This document shows, piece after piece, positions 46,614 to 55,595 of a DNA stretch of 64,000 nt. The position numbers were made by a program, and so were the translations under genes. The stretch is from Nosema muscidifuracis (lineage: Eukaryota; Microsporidia; Nosematidae): contig JAIOKI010000005.1 in NCBI GenBank assembly GCA_028335825.1, positions 1 through 64,000 of the forward strand, in the 5' to 3' direction. The notes beneath the pieces were generated by a model. It did not search any database, was not told where the DNA came from, and saw only the letters and a list, made by a program, of their open reading frames with translations. Numbering within the stretch: the stretch's first letter is position 1; the number at the start of each line of letters is the position of its first letter.

Positions 46614-46938
46614 TTTATGGGGGTAAAATTTTTAAAATAAAAATTTCAAAAAAATGAAGAAATATTTATTTTATAATAATATTAGTTATAATAACAATAA
46701 TTAATAACAGTATTTATATTTTATAATAATAATTATATTTTAAATATTTATTAGTTATAACAATATTTATTTTAATCACATTTTTATATTTTAATAACAC
46801 TTCTCTTAATATTTTTATATTTTATATAACAATATTTATATTTTAATAACACTTCTCTTAAAATTTTAATACAATATTTATATTTTATATAACACTTCTA
46901 TTACATTTTAATAACACTTCTCTTAACATTTTAAATAT
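46614..46938. repeat. Spacer with degenerate AACACTTCTCTTAA repeats
   Basis: AATAACACTTCTCTTAA or close variants recur near 46790, 46850, 46880 and 46910, separated by TTTATATTTTATATAACA-like text. The array is irregular. It lies between the eL6 start and the kinase stop. Confidence 0.6.
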
Positions 46939-47865
46939 TTATTTTTCATTATTTTCACTCCTCTTAACATTATATTCATGTACTTCATCACAATTTATAG
47001 GATAATAAATTTGATCAAGATTTTCTAAACATTTCAATTTTAAAGCATATTTGGCTGATATTCTTTCCTTAGAATTTAAAGATAATAATTCTTTAATAAG
47101 AACTAATTCATCTTCATTACAGATATTTCCATATAAATTCTCTATAATTTCAGTAAATGATTCATTTTTTCTATACTGAGATATTTCAAATAATTCTGAC
47201 CATTGATATCTCTCATCAGGAATTCCTAAAGATCTTACTATTTCTTTAACTTGTGAAGCTTCATTAGATCCTTTAAAAGGAACTTGACCTAATTTCATCT
47301 CTAACATGATTATTCCTATAGACCATGAATCTACTTTATTTGTATATTTAATTTCTCCTAATAATAATTCAGGAGCCCTGTACCATAAAGTACATACCCT
47401 ATTAGTCATATAATATCCTTGTTCTCTTGTTAAACCAAAATCAGTAAGTTTAAGAACCCCATTAGAATCTATTAAAATATTAGCTGCTTTTATATCACGA
47501 TGTATAAGATTTTTACTATGTAAATATGAAGTAGCTTGACATAATTGATGTATTAATCCTCTAATCTGACTAGATTCAAATTTATAATTTGATAAAAGTA
47601 ATCCAGTAAGATCGTATGGTAAATAATCCATAACGAGAAAAATAAAACCTTCTTCATGCATAGCATCATGTAATTTGACTAGATTATTGTGGGTATATTT
47701 TTTAAGAACTTTTATTTCTCTATAAGCAGTGAAAGGAATACCATTTTCTATTTCTACAGGGATACGTTTTATGGCTACTTCTTTATTGGTTTCTAAATCT
47801 TTAGATTTAAATACTTTACCAAAAGATCCTTCTCCTATTTGTGATACTCTTTTGTATTTCTCCAT
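46939..47865 (-). CDS. Cyclin-dependent kinase, CDK9/CDK12 (BUR1/CTK1)-like
   Basis: A 308-residue complete protein kinase. The glycine loop is GEGSFGKV (11-18), the ATP lysine Lys 33 (VAIKRI) and the cyclin-binding helix PFTAYRE (44-50, in place of PSTAIRE). Further on are the catalytic loop HRDIKAANIL (122-131), DFG at 142-144, the activation-loop Thr 154 in MTNRVCTLWYRAPE, and the WS-x-G motif in VDSWSIG. The TNRVxTLWYRxPELLLG segment and the P-[IF]-T-x-x-RE helix are typical of the transcriptional CDKs CDK9 and CDK12/13, which phosphorylate the RNA polymerase II tail for elongation. Other CDKs such as CDK7 fit less well. CTACCC touches the ATG. Its cyclin is not in this window. Confidence 0.88.
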   Translation of the reverse strand: MEKYKRVSQIGEGSFGKVFKSKDLETNKEVAIKRIPVEIENGIPFTAYREIKVLKKYTHNNLVKLHDAMHEEGFIFLVMDYLPYDLTGLLLSNYKFESSQIRGLIHQLCQATSYLHSKNLIHRDIKAANILIDSNGVLKLTDFGLTREQGYYMTNRVCTLWYRAPELLLGEIKYTNKVDSWSIGIIMLEMKLGQVPFKGSNEASQVKEIVRSLGIPDERYQWSELFEISQYRKNESFTEIIENLYGNICNEDELVLIKELLSLNSKERISAKYALKLKCLENLDQIYYPINCDEVHEYNVKRSENNEK

Positions 47866-47916
47866 GGGTAGAATTATTTATTTTTAAAAAACATTAATAA
47901 AGCAGAATTAATGGAG

Positions 47917-48125
47917 AATAAATTGATTAGAGAATAAAGTGAATAAAGAATAAATCAACTAGATAAAAATTGAATAAATTGATTAGAGAAAATGTGAATG
48001 AAGAATAAATTGATTGGAGAAAATTAAGTGAATAAGTCAACTAGATAAAAAGTGAATAAATTGAATAAAGAATAAAACAACTAGATAAAAAGTGAATAAA
48101 TTAACAAATAATTGATTAGAGAAAA
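47917..48125. repeat. Degenerate repeat array upstream of the kinase
   Basis: Words such as GAATAAATTGATTAGAGAA and CAACTAGATAAAAAGTGAAT alternate several times (for example CTAGATAAAAA near 47960, 48043 and 48080). The spacing is irregular, and the array fills the spacer between two minus-strand genes. Confidence 0.7.
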
Positions 48126-48155
48126 TAAAAAATTTAAAGAAAAACTAAGAGTTTA

Positions 48156-48929
48156 TTAATCAGTTGAAGCTTCAGCTAAATTAGAATCCATTATTGAACT
48201 ATCTTCAAGCATATTTGATACTTTATTGTTATCACGAAGATTATTTGTTGATAAAGAATTAGAGAATTCAAGTAAGCTATTACCTCTGTGTAAATTTTCT
48301 TCTGAAGCGAATAACTTATTATCTTTTTTGGAACCCTTTTTATCTTTTTTACCCTTTTTACCTGATTCTTCTTCATCATCAGAATTCTTAGATTTCTTCT
48401 TAGAGTCTTTACCTTTTTTTGAATCTTTCTTCTTAGAATCTTTACCTTTTTTAGAATCTTTCTTCTTAGAATCTTTACCCTTCTTAGAATCTTTACCTTC
48501 ATCTTCTTCCTCATCTTCTTGGTCTTCTTCTTCATCTGTGGCTTTAGATGAAACCTTGGACTTCTTCTTTTGAGAATCTTTATCCTTGTTTTCTTTATTA
48601 TCCTTAGCTAAAGATTTATTATCAATAGCAGATTCTTTCAAATGCATACTAGCAGAATTATTTTTATTATGGTCACTAAGTAGACGTAACTTTGATTCTT
48701 CATTTTCTTCACTTTTCTTATTTTTTTTACTTTTTTTAGCTTTAGAGGATTTTTCATCATCTTTAGCCTTTGAGCTTAAGAAACTCTTAGCAGAAATCTT
48801 ATTGATTTCTGATTTCTCCAAAAGACCAGCTCTTAAATGATCTTTAGCGGATGCAAAGAATCCTGATCCACTTTTTTTAAGAGCAGAAATACCAGATACA
48901 GCTACTGAACAAACTAAAGCAAACTTCAT
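48156..48929 (-). CDS. Secreted lysine/serine-rich repeat protein
   Basis: 257 residues with a signal peptide (MKFALVCSVAVSGISA). After a moderately complex part the protein becomes extremely Lys/Ser/Asp-rich. An acidic run (EEEDQEDEEEDEG) is followed by tandem KDSKKGKDSKKK units (about 145-180), and then a less charged Ser/Asn/Leu tail. There is no cysteine after the signal peptide and no membrane segment. Basic clusters of the XBBXBX type (SKKNKK, GKKDKK) could bind heparin-like glycans, a property reported for some microsporidian spore wall proteins. Spore wall, polar tube or host-directed roles are all possible, and none is demonstrated. Several long open frames on the opposite strand here are by-products of the AAR/TCT repeat composition. 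The leader has no C-rich box. Confidence 0.75.
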   Translation of the reverse strand: MKFALVCSVAVSGISALKKSGSGFFASAKDHLRAGLLEKSEINKISAKSFLSSKAKDDEKSSKAKKSKKNKKSEENEESKLRLLSDHNKNNSASMHLKESAIDNKSLAKDNKENKDKDSQKKKSKVSSKATDEEEDQEDEEEDEGKDSKKGKDSKKKDSKKGKDSKKKDSKKGKDSKKKSKNSDDEEESGKKGKKDKKGSKKDNKLFASEENLHRGNSLLEFSNSLSTNNLRDNNKVSNMLEDSSIMDSNLAEASTD

Positions 48930-49605
48930 TGTGTTTTTATATTTTTTTCTTTATATAATAAATTTTGAAACATTGTTTCAAATTGAAAAGATGTTTCAAT
49001 TTTCTGAAGAATTAAAAATTTAATTTTGTAATTTAATAAAATTTTAAGTGAAATGATTAACAAATTTACAAATGTTTCAAATGTTTAAAATTTTAAATTT
49101 TATATTAACTTTTAATATAAGAATTTTACTTCTTTGTAACTTGATACATTAAAAAATAAATATATTAAATTATGCATAAATATTATATATATAAATGTTG
49201 TATATATAAATATTATCAAACTAATATAAATATTTTTATAAAAATATTATCAAATTATGTATAATTATAAATAAAATATTGTTATTAAACTAATATAAAT
49301 ATTATCAAACTAATATAAATATTACCAAATTATGCATAAATTATTTACATTAAAACTTTTATTAAATACAGCTAATGATAAACTTAATCTAAAATTTAAG
49401 TCATTAATAAGAAATTCATCATTTTTTTATTGATATTATTTCTGTAGAAATTAAACTACTTATAGAATATTTAATAAGCCCAAAGACTGAATTTAATTAT
49501 AATTTTATATTCTTCTTAAGACTGTCATGAAATTTGATATATCTATCTAAAATAATATATCTAAGTTATACTCATGAATTAATATTAATTAACACATAAG
49601 TAAAG
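48930..49605. other. AT-rich spacer with short AAACTAATATAAATATTATC repeats
   Basis: No gene is seen. The quoted word or close variants recur between about 49190 and 49330, interspersed with TTATGCATAAA-like text. Confidence 0.55.
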
Positions 49606-49722
49606 AGTTTTTTATCATTCTATAAATATAATTTGATAGATAATTTTTATCATTCTATAAATATGATTGATAATTTTTATCATTCTTTAAATATGATAGA
49701 TAATTTTTATCCCTCTTATATG
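49606..49722 (+). repeat. 30-bp tandem array covering the DPH6 start region
   Basis: Units of 30 bp begin at 49635 and 49665 and the last at 49695, with a partial unit before them. Each contains TAATTTTTATCATTCT and an ATG. In the last copy TCATTC has become TCCCTC, which creates the C-rich box directly before the real start codon. Because 30 is a multiple of three, the upstream ATGs stay in frame and give a spurious MIDNFYHS repeat N-terminus. Confidence 0.88.
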
Positions 49723-50448
49723 AAATTTGTTGCTCTAATAAGTGGAGGTAAAGATAGTATATACTCAATCCAACTTCTTAAATCACAAGGACATACCCCT
49801 GTAGGTCTTTTATATATGTACACTGATGATGAATATGTAGACTCTTATATGTATCAAACTGTAGGATCAGAGATAGTAAAAGTTTTAGGAAAATGTCTTG
49901 ATCTTCCTCTTTTTGAATATAAGACAAAATGCATGGCTATAAATAAAGATTTAGATTATATTAAAATAGAAGATGATGAAGTAGAAGACTTGTACACTGC
50001 TTTATCAGAAATACGTAATAAAATAAATTTTGATGGAATATCTTCTGGTGCTATTTTATCAAGATATCAGAAAAACAGGGTAGAAAATGTAGCTAGAAGA
50101 TTAGACTTAATATCATTAGCACCCCTTTGGATGAGAAATCAGAAGTATTTACTTAAAGAGATGATAGATAATGGAATAAAAGCTGTTCTAGTAAAAGTAG
50201 CTTCTTCTTTTTTAGATAGATCATGGTTAGGTAAAGATATTAAATATTTATACGATAAGAATTTAGGGCTGGATGATAATTATTGTGGAGAGGGAGGTGA
50301 ATATGAAACATTGGTTTTAGATTGTAATTTATTTAAATATAGAATAAAATTTAAAGAATCAAATATTCATTGTCATCCTGATGAAATCTTAGAAAATGCT
50401 TCTGTATTTTTTATAAGGTTTAAAGATATTTATTTAGAGGAGAAGTAA
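49720..50448 (+). CDS. DPH6: Diphthine-ammonia ligase
   Basis: ATP-dependent enzyme for the last step of diphthamide synthesis on elongation factor 2. From the start chosen here it has 242 residues. The PP-loop ATP site is ISGGKDSIYS (7-16), the family motif SGAILSRYQKNRVENVARRL (109-128) is conserved, and GEGGEYETLVLD (190-201) is the C-terminal signature. I reject the ATG at 49633, which adds 29 residues of a tandem repeat. The proper start is preceded by ATCCCTCTTAT and places the ATP loop near the N-terminus, as in relatives. The fused C-terminal domains found in longer yeast and plant proteins are absent. It implies that diphthamide is made here. Confidence 0.92.
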   Translation: MKFVALISGGKDSIYSIQLLKSQGHTPVGLLYMYTDDEYVDSYMYQTVGSEIVKVLGKCLDLPLFEYKTKCMAINKDLDYIKIEDDEVEDLYTALSEIRNKINFDGISSGAILSRYQKNRVENVARRLDLISLAPLWMRNQKYLLKEMIDNGIKAVLVKVASSFLDRSWLGKDIKYLYDKNLGLDDNYCGEGGEYETLVLDCNLFKYRIKFKESNIHCHPDEILENASVFFIRFKDIYLEEK

Positions 50449-50558
50449 AATTATATTAATTATTATTTTGATTTTTATTATAGATTAATATTATTAACTT
50501 AATAGAATATTAAAAGATCTTAGTCTTTAACATTTTTACTCTTTCTTTATACAATTTA

Positions 50559-50672
50559 TAAACTAAATAATTTTATAAACTGAATAATTCTATACATAAA
50601 CTAAATAATAAAAAATTCTATAAACTAAATAAATCTATACATAAACTTAATAATAAAAAATTCTATAAATGA
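50559..50672 (+). repeat. Array of ATAAACTAAATAAT-like words upstream of TBCC
   Basis: ATAAAC words begin at 50559, 50575, 50596, 50620 and 50641, with a last variant at 50665. Later spacings alternate 21 and 24 bp, so pairs form a 45-bp unit. The array ends about 20 bp before the next start codon. Confidence 0.75.
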
Positions 50673-50691
50673 AATAATAAATTATCCTTCA

Positions 50692-51303
50692 ATGAATTCA
50701 GATGATAAAATAGAAAAAGAAATAAAAAATAATAATTTAGAAATTGCTCGCATAGAAATACAGAAACTAGAAAATTGTATCTTAACAGAAAAATCAGATT
50801 ATTATAGATGGAAATTAAGGCAGAGAGTTGACAAATATAAAGAAATGTACTCAGATAAAATTAAAAATAATGAGACTGATTTAACTAAAAATATAAAAAA
50901 AATAGAAAAAAATGAAGAAATTAATAAATATAAAGATTTGTTGGTATATGAAAATGAAATTAATAAAAAAATAGTCACTCAATTTTCTTATAGCAGTGTT
51001 AGAATCCTTAACTCTATGGGATGCTTTTTTGATTATATGGAAATTAAAGATTGTCTTATTGTTGAGGATTGCAGAGATTGTTCTATTACATGTAGGAGTA
51101 AACAATTTAGACTTAAAAATTGTTATAATATAGAGTTAATAGTTTATGTTGAATCAGGAATTAGTTTAGAATGTTGTGAGAATATAAAAATACGAGATTA
51201 CAATCATAATAAAGAAGATAATTTAATTTGGGATAAAAATAATTACAAGAATGTTAAAGATTTTTCTGATCCATTCGGAAATAAAAATTATAAAATATTA
51301 TAA
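50692..51303 (+). CDS. Tubulin-binding cofactor C (TBCC)
   Basis: 203 residues. The N-terminal part (about 1-80) is a charged helical bundle, as in the spectrin-like domain of TBCC. Residues about 95-185 form the beta-helical TBCC/C-CAP domain: VRILNSMGCFFDYMEIKDCL, DCRDCSITCRSKQFRLKNCYN, SGISLECCENIKIRDYN, then WDKNNYKNVKDFSDPFG. The Q-F-R-L segment corresponds to the Q-x-R-x-H region that holds the arginine finger stimulating GTP hydrolysis on beta-tubulin, although the usual histidine is lysine here. In relatives the protein finishes alpha/beta-tubulin dimer assembly with cofactors D and E. RP2, which shares this domain, is less likely given the N-terminal half. ATCCTTCA precedes the ATG. 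Confidence 0.85.
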   Translation: MNSDDKIEKEIKNNNLEIARIEIQKLENCILTEKSDYYRWKLRQRVDKYKEMYSDKIKNNETDLTKNIKKIEKNEEINKYKDLLVYENEINKKIVTQFSYSSVRILNSMGCFFDYMEIKDCLIVEDCRDCSITCRSKQFRLKNCYNIELIVYVESGISLECCENIKIRDYNHNKEDNLIWDKNNYKNVKDFSDPFGNKNYKIL

Positions 51304-51470
51304 ATATTTTTAATTGATATATATTTAATATCTAGTAAATATTCTTGATTGAAATAAAAATATACTATTAATTGATATATATTTAATTTCTAATTTAATA
51401 TTCTTGATTGAAGTAAAAATATACTCTATATTGAATATATTTAATATCTAATTGAATATTTCTACTTAAT
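51303..51470 (+). repeat. 58-bp tandem array after TBCC, about three copies
   Basis: AATTGATATATATTTAAT begins copies at 51312 and 51370, and a shortened third starts near 51428. Each copy also contains TATTCTTGATTGAA. The array begins at the stop codon of the gene. Confidence 0.85.
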
Positions 51471-51563
51471 AAAAAATTGAAAAATAATTATTTAAAAAAT
51501 ATAATTTGTTGTTCTTTAAACAAACTTTAAATTTGATATTTAAAATTTTTCCCCTTTAAATCA

Positions 51564-52307
51564 ATGACCAATAAAAATATTCACAAAAATTACATGAATG
51601 TTCTTAAGAAACTTAAAATATCTAAAGAATCACATTCAGAAGATCCTCAAGATTTAGATGAAATATTAGATCAATCTAACATACTTTTTACACAGATTTC
51701 AAATACAAGTGAACTAAAGCTTGATGCAAAAGTTACAGAAATACATTCAGGATTATTTTTAAAAAAATTTAATAGAAATATTCAAGATCATAAATTGGGT
51801 ATAGAAAAGTTTATCAAATATCTCAATGATAAGAAACTTGACAATTTTTTTATTAAACTTAATAAGATAAATAGAAGATGTGAATTTACACAATTTATAG
51901 ATTTTAATTATATGACAGAAATTAAAAATAGAAAAATTGGAGAAAGATTAAAAAAGGATATTAAGGATGCAATGATACCATCTAAACAAAAAATAGTGGA
52001 TGAAGAAACTAATCCATTTTTTATTAAACTTGAGAAAGATTTAAAAAATTATTCAAAAATTTTTATTTATGATCTAATATTGGATTATGAGTCATATGAT
52101 AAAACGGTAGAAAATATATTTAATTTGTCTATAGCTATAAGATCAAAAATAGTTAAATTTATGATAGAAAATAATAAAATATTTTGTGTACGATACAAAG
52201 ATACACAAGGAAATGAGAGATATGATGAACATGTAATTTTAGATATAAATTATAACAAATATATTGATTTAGTAGATAAATATAGAAATAAACAAATCAA
52301 ATTTTAA
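51564..52307 (+). CDS. NSE4: SMC5/6 complex subunit NSE4 (kleisin)
   Basis: 247 residues, shorter than the 300-400 residues usual for NSE4. The C-terminal domain is diagnostic: FIYDLILDYESYDKTVENIF, then NLSIAIRSKIVKFMIENN (about 168-206), matching the F-x-x-TVENLF-x-x-SF-[LV]-[VI]-[KR] signature of the winged-helix part that binds the SMC5 head. The middle (about 40-65, FTQISNTSELKLDAKV) fits the NSE3-binding region. The protein bridges the SMC5 and SMC6 heads in the complex that resolves recombination and replication intermediates. The start box TTTTCCCCTTTAAATCA precedes the ATG. The last 21 codons are the first unit of a tandem array continuing into the spacer. Confidence 0.82.
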   Translation: MTNKNIHKNYMNVLKKLKISKESHSEDPQDLDEILDQSNILFTQISNTSELKLDAKVTEIHSGLFLKKFNRNIQDHKLGIEKFIKYLNDKKLDNFFIKLNKINRRCEFTQFIDFNYMTEIKNRKIGERLKKDIKDAMIPSKQKIVDEETNPFFIKLEKDLKNYSKIFIYDLILDYESYDKTVENIFNLSIAIRSKIVKFMIENNKIFCVRYKDTQGNERYDEHVILDINYNKYIDLVDKYRNKQIKF

Positions 52308-52565
52308 GAAAATAAATTATAACAAATATATCAATTTAGTAGATAAATATAGAAATTAACAAATAAAATTTTAAGAAAATAAATTATAACAAATATATCA
52401 ATTTAGTAGATAAATATAGAAATTAACAAATAAAATTGTAAGAAAATAAATTATAACAAATATATTAATTTAGTAGATAAATATAGAAAGAAACAAATAA
52501 AATTGTAAGAAAATAAATTATAACAAATATATTAATTTAGTAGATAAATATAGAAAGAAACAAAA
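52245..52565 (+). repeat. 67-bp tandem array born from the 3' end of NSE4
   Basis: The word ATAAATTAT starts units at 52245 (within the coding sequence), 52312, 52379, 52446 and 52513, exactly 67 bp apart, with a last incomplete copy. Each copy repeats the last codons of NSE4, including its stop region, and copies drift slightly with distance. Since 67 is not a multiple of three and each copy has a stop, the extra copies are non-coding. Confidence 0.95.
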
Positions 52566-52695
52566 AGCTCAAATTATTGAAAAAAATATTTTTTTAATTT
52601 TAAACTTAATAATTAATAAATTATATTTTTCTTTATTAATGATTGACATCTCTTAAAGGAGAATTTTAAATAAAAAAAAATAAACACCCCTTTTA

Positions 52696-53994
52696 ATGAA
52701 ACTCGTTATTTTTGGTGAAAGTGGTGATCTAGCAAAACGTAAATTATTTCCTGCCTTATCCAATATTGATATAAAAGATACTGAAATTATTGCATTCGCA
52801 AGAACTCATTATGACAAACCTTTTTCAGAAGTACTAAAAGATTTCTATACTTATGAAGACGAATCATTTTGTGATAAAATTTTATACGTTAAAGGTAAAA
52901 GTTATACTGATCTTAAAGCTTTGGGTCCACATTTAGATTCAGAAACTTATTTTTATTTCTCTCTTCCACCTGAAGTTTATCATGATACTTTAACTGTATT
53001 AGAAGAAAATGAATATAAGGCTGTAGCTGTAGAGAAACCATTTGGTTCAGATTATGAAGGGTTTTTAATGTTCAAGAAGTTTAATATAGAAAAATTATAT
53101 TTTATTGATCATTTTCTTCTTAAACCACTCATAGTATCCTGGCCAAATTTAGTAGAAAAAAATGATAAATTAAAAACGATATTAAGTAACAAACATGTAA
53201 AGATAATTGAAGTATTGTTTAAAGAAGAAATTGGTGGTGAAGGAAGAGGATATTTCGATACACATGGACTTGTAAAAGATATTGTACAAAATCATATATC
53301 AGAAATAGTAGCTATAACAGCAGCTGAACCAAATACATATTCTTGTGAGAGACAAGCTGATGAAAGGTTACATATATTTCAGAATACTAAGGTAATAGAA
53401 GAAGATTCTTGTTTTGGTCAATATAGTGAATATATTCATGAAATGAAGAAACCTTCTAATACAGAAACATTTGCTATAGTTACATTTTCTGTTAATACTG
53501 AAAGATGGAAGAATGTTCCATTTATCACAATATCAGGTAAAGGATTGAATGAAAAAAAAACAGAAATTATTTACGAATTTAAAGAAGAATCTTATCAAGA
53601 AGTCCTTGATTTAGTGGATAGTACAAATTACGAAAAAGTACATAAAGATTTAATTAAAAGTGTCAAATTAATTTGTAATTTGTACCCTAGAAATGAAGTT
53701 TATCTTCAAATTAAACTAGAAGATAAAACCTTCGAGCATATTATTATTAAAAAAGAAGAAATAGATAGACATATGAATGAAAAATATGGTAAATATGAGA
53801 ATCATGAAATTGTTTTTAACTCTTTTATTAATGAAACTCCTTTTGATTGTGTAAGATATAGTGAAGCTGAGTTATTATGGAAGATTTTCAATTGTCTACT
53901 AAAAAAAGATAAACCTTTATTTTATTATTCTAAGGGTAGTGAAATGCCAAGAGAAGCTGAAAAGATTCTCAAGAATATAAGGTACAAGTATTAA
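52696..53994 (+). CDS. ZWF1: Glucose-6-phosphate 1-dehydrogenase
   Basis: A 432-residue enzyme that oxidises glucose 6-phosphate with NADP in the first step of the pentose phosphate pathway. The N-terminal nucleotide loop is FGESGDLAKRKLFPAL (6-21). EKPFG lies at 113-117. The substrate region FIDHFLLKP (136-144) stands for the usual RIDHYLGKE, with His 139 and Lys 143 retained. RGYFDTHGLVKDIVQNH (184-200) carries the catalytic His 200. It is about 60-80 residues shorter than yeast and human enzymes, mainly between conserved blocks, so I regard it as compact rather than broken. CACCCCTTTTA precedes the ATG. It would supply NADPH and pentoses in a parasite with reduced metabolism. Confidence 0.93.
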   Translation: MKLVIFGESGDLAKRKLFPALSNIDIKDTEIIAFARTHYDKPFSEVLKDFYTYEDESFCDKILYVKGKSYTDLKALGPHLDSETYFYFSLPPEVYHDTLTVLEENEYKAVAVEKPFGSDYEGFLMFKKFNIEKLYFIDHFLLKPLIVSWPNLVEKNDKLKTILSNKHVKIIEVLFKEEIGGEGRGYFDTHGLVKDIVQNHISEIVAITAAEPNTYSCERQADERLHIFQNTKVIEEDSCFGQYSEYIHEMKKPSNTETFAIVTFSVNTERWKNVPFITISGKGLNEKKTEIIYEFKEESYQEVLDLVDSTNYEKVHKDLIKSVKLICNLYPRNEVYLQIKLEDKTFEHIIIKKEEIDRHMNEKYGKYENHEIVFNSFINETPFDCVRYSEAELLWKIFNCLLKKDKPLFYYSKGSEMPREAEKILKNIRYKY

Positions 53995-54268
53995 ATGAAA
54001 TATTATATTAACATTTAATTTATACTAATAACATAAAATTTTTAATTTATTTTAATAACACAATTTTTTTAATTTATACTTAATATTTATTATATTATAA
54101 ATTTAATTTATTCTAATAACATAATTTTTTTATTCTATACTGATCAAGATATTAACATTATAATATAAATTAATATATATTAATTTTTTTAATTTATACT
54201 AATTAATATATTAACATTATTATATAAATTAATTAAAATATAAGAATATTTTTATCATTTATATTAGG

Positions 54269-54862
54269 TTATCTTATAAATTTAATAAAATCTACTTCTA
54301 TCGTTTTAACTTTCTTTTTATGAAAATCATATGTTCGTGGAAGATCGTACTTCATTTCTGCTATAACTTTAGACCCAGGATATTTTTTTAATAAAAAATC
54401 CCTTGTGCTTTTCTTATGCATAGAATATACAATCTTAGAAAGACTTAAAGCTTTATTTAATGCTTTAATATCTTGATGTTTGATTTTAGTACCAAAAGGT
54501 GGATTCATAATTATTGTATCAAAAAAATCAGGAATTAAATTTAAATTATTGAAATCTGATCTTATAATATCAAAATCTATAAATCCTTCAAGATTTTCTT
54601 TATAAATATCTAAAGCTTCTGAACAAATATCAACTCCAATAATTAATTCTGGATTAAAAAATCCGCAAGCAGCTGATAACATTCCAGTACCACAACATAA
54701 ATCGAGTATTTTTTTATTTTCTATATCGTTATACACATTATGTATCGTATATACAACATGTGCAGCTAGATCTGCTGGTGTCATGTATTGTTCAAGTTTG
54801 TATTTCACATTAACGAAGTGTTTTATTTTAGATAACTCAATTTTAAGATCTTTAAATTTCAT
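54269..54862 (-). CDS. METTL5: METTL5-type rRNA N6-adenosine methyltransferase
   Basis: 197 residues. In relatives this enzyme, with the activator TRMT112, methylates one adenosine of 18S rRNA. The sequence follows METTL5 closely: LEQYMTPADLAAHVVYTIHN at the N-terminus, the SAM loop LDLCCGTGMLS (53-63), GVDICSEAL (motif II, Asp 78), the catalytic MNPPFGTK (119-126), YSMHKKSTRDF and the C-terminal RTYDFHKKKVKTIEVDFIKF. The NPPF tetrad is the signature of amino-group (adenine) methylation. Length is normal for the family (about 210). It is divergent from the proteasome gene with 46 bp between the two starts. CTACCCTTTTAAATCAGG precedes its ATG. Confidence 0.95.
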   Translation of the reverse strand: MKFKDLKIELSKIKHFVNVKYKLEQYMTPADLAAHVVYTIHNVYNDIENKKILDLCCGTGMLSAACGFFNPELIIGVDICSEALDIYKENLEGFIDFDIIRSDFNNLNLIPDFFDTIIMNPPFGTKIKHQDIKALNKALSLSKIVYSMHKKSTRDFLLKKYPGSKVIAEMKYDLPRTYDFHKKKVKTIEVDFIKFIR

Positions 54863-54908
54863 CCTGATTTAAAAGGGTAGCTTATTTTTTCTAAAAAATT
54901 TAACCCCC
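54863..54908. promoter_or_regulatory. 46-bp divergent promoter, METTL5 / proteasome beta5
   Basis: The whole intergenic region between two opposite start codons. Each side has its own C-rich box: AACCCCC touching the plus-strand ATG, and ACCCTTTT on the minus strand 11-18 bases before the other ATG. AAATTT-like text (AAAAAATTTAA) sits behind the plus-side box. Transcription of both genes must start within this short stretch or inside the neighbouring gene. Confidence 0.75.
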
Positions 54909-55595
54909 ATGGAAAATATGTTTACTAATAATATATTGAATATTGAAGATCTAAAATTAGACAAATCAATTTTTAATAAATATATTAAACCATATAAAGG
55001 TACAACAACCTTAGCTTTTATATTTCAAGGGGGTATGGTTATAGCTGTAGATTCAAGAGCTACTTCAGGATCTTATATTGCATCACAGAGTGTTCATAAG
55101 GTTATTAGAATAAATAAGCATTTAATAGGAACTATGGCTGGAGGAGCAGCTGATTGTTATTATTGGGAAAAAAGGATGGGATTATATGCCAAATCTTTTG
55201 AACTAAAAAATGATCGAAGAATTACTGTATCAGCAGCTAGTATGTTTTTAAGTAATTGTATATACAATTATAAAGGTAAGGGATTATCTATGGGAACAAT
55301 GGTATGTGGATATGATGAAAATACTCCAGTAATTTACTATGTAGATGATGCAGGTCAAAGATTATCAGGAAATATATTTTCTGTAGGAAGTGGATCTTTA
55401 ATAGCTTATGGTGTATTAAATGATCTTTATAAATTTGATATGAGTAAGGATGAAGCTTTAGAATTAGGTAAGAGAGCTATTTTCCATGCAGCTAGTACTG
55501 ATGCTTACTCTGGTGGAAGTGTTAATCTTTATTTTATGGATAAAGATGGTTGGGAGCATGTTGGTTGTTATGATGTTGATAGTTTTAGTGAATAA
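54909..55595 (+). CDS. PRE2: 20S proteasome subunit beta5 (chymotrypsin-like)
   Basis: 228 residues. A 31-residue propeptide ends in Gly 31. Cleavage before TTTLAF exposes Thr 32 as the catalytic N-terminal nucleophile. Counting from it, Asp 17 (AVDSRAT), Lys 33 (SVHKVI) and the later SxGS stretch (FSVGSGS) are all present, so the subunit should be active. [20 protein letters not shown] and [18 protein letters not shown] are typical of beta5 rather than beta1 or beta2. AACCCCC is immediately before the ATG. The stop codon overlaps AATAAA, a likely 3'-processing signal. Functionally it lies downstream of ubiquitin ligases such as the HECT protein in this window. Confidence 0.96.
   Translation: MENMFTNNILNIEDLKLDKSIFNKYIKPYKGTTTLAFIFQGGMVIAVDSRATSGSYIASQSVHKVIRINKHLIGTMAGGAADCYYWEKRMGLYAKSFELKNDRRITVSAASMFLSNCIYNYKGKGLSMGTMVCGYDENTPVIYYVDDAGQRLSGNIFSVGSGSLIAYGVLNDLYKFDMSKDEALELGKRAIFHAASTDAYSGGSVNLYFMDKDGWEHVGCYDVDSFSE

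Noticed and set aside
48191-48840. Ser/Leu-rich frames antisense to, and an Arg/Lys frame overlapping, the lysine-rich protein
   Set aside because: These are by-products of AAR-rich repeats read on the other strand or in another frame. Only the 257-residue frame has a signal peptide.
49633-49719. Upstream ATG adding 29 residues to DPH6
   Set aside because: The extension is a tandem DNA repeat (MIDNFYHS units) with no counterpart in the family. The C-rich box lies next to the internal ATG.
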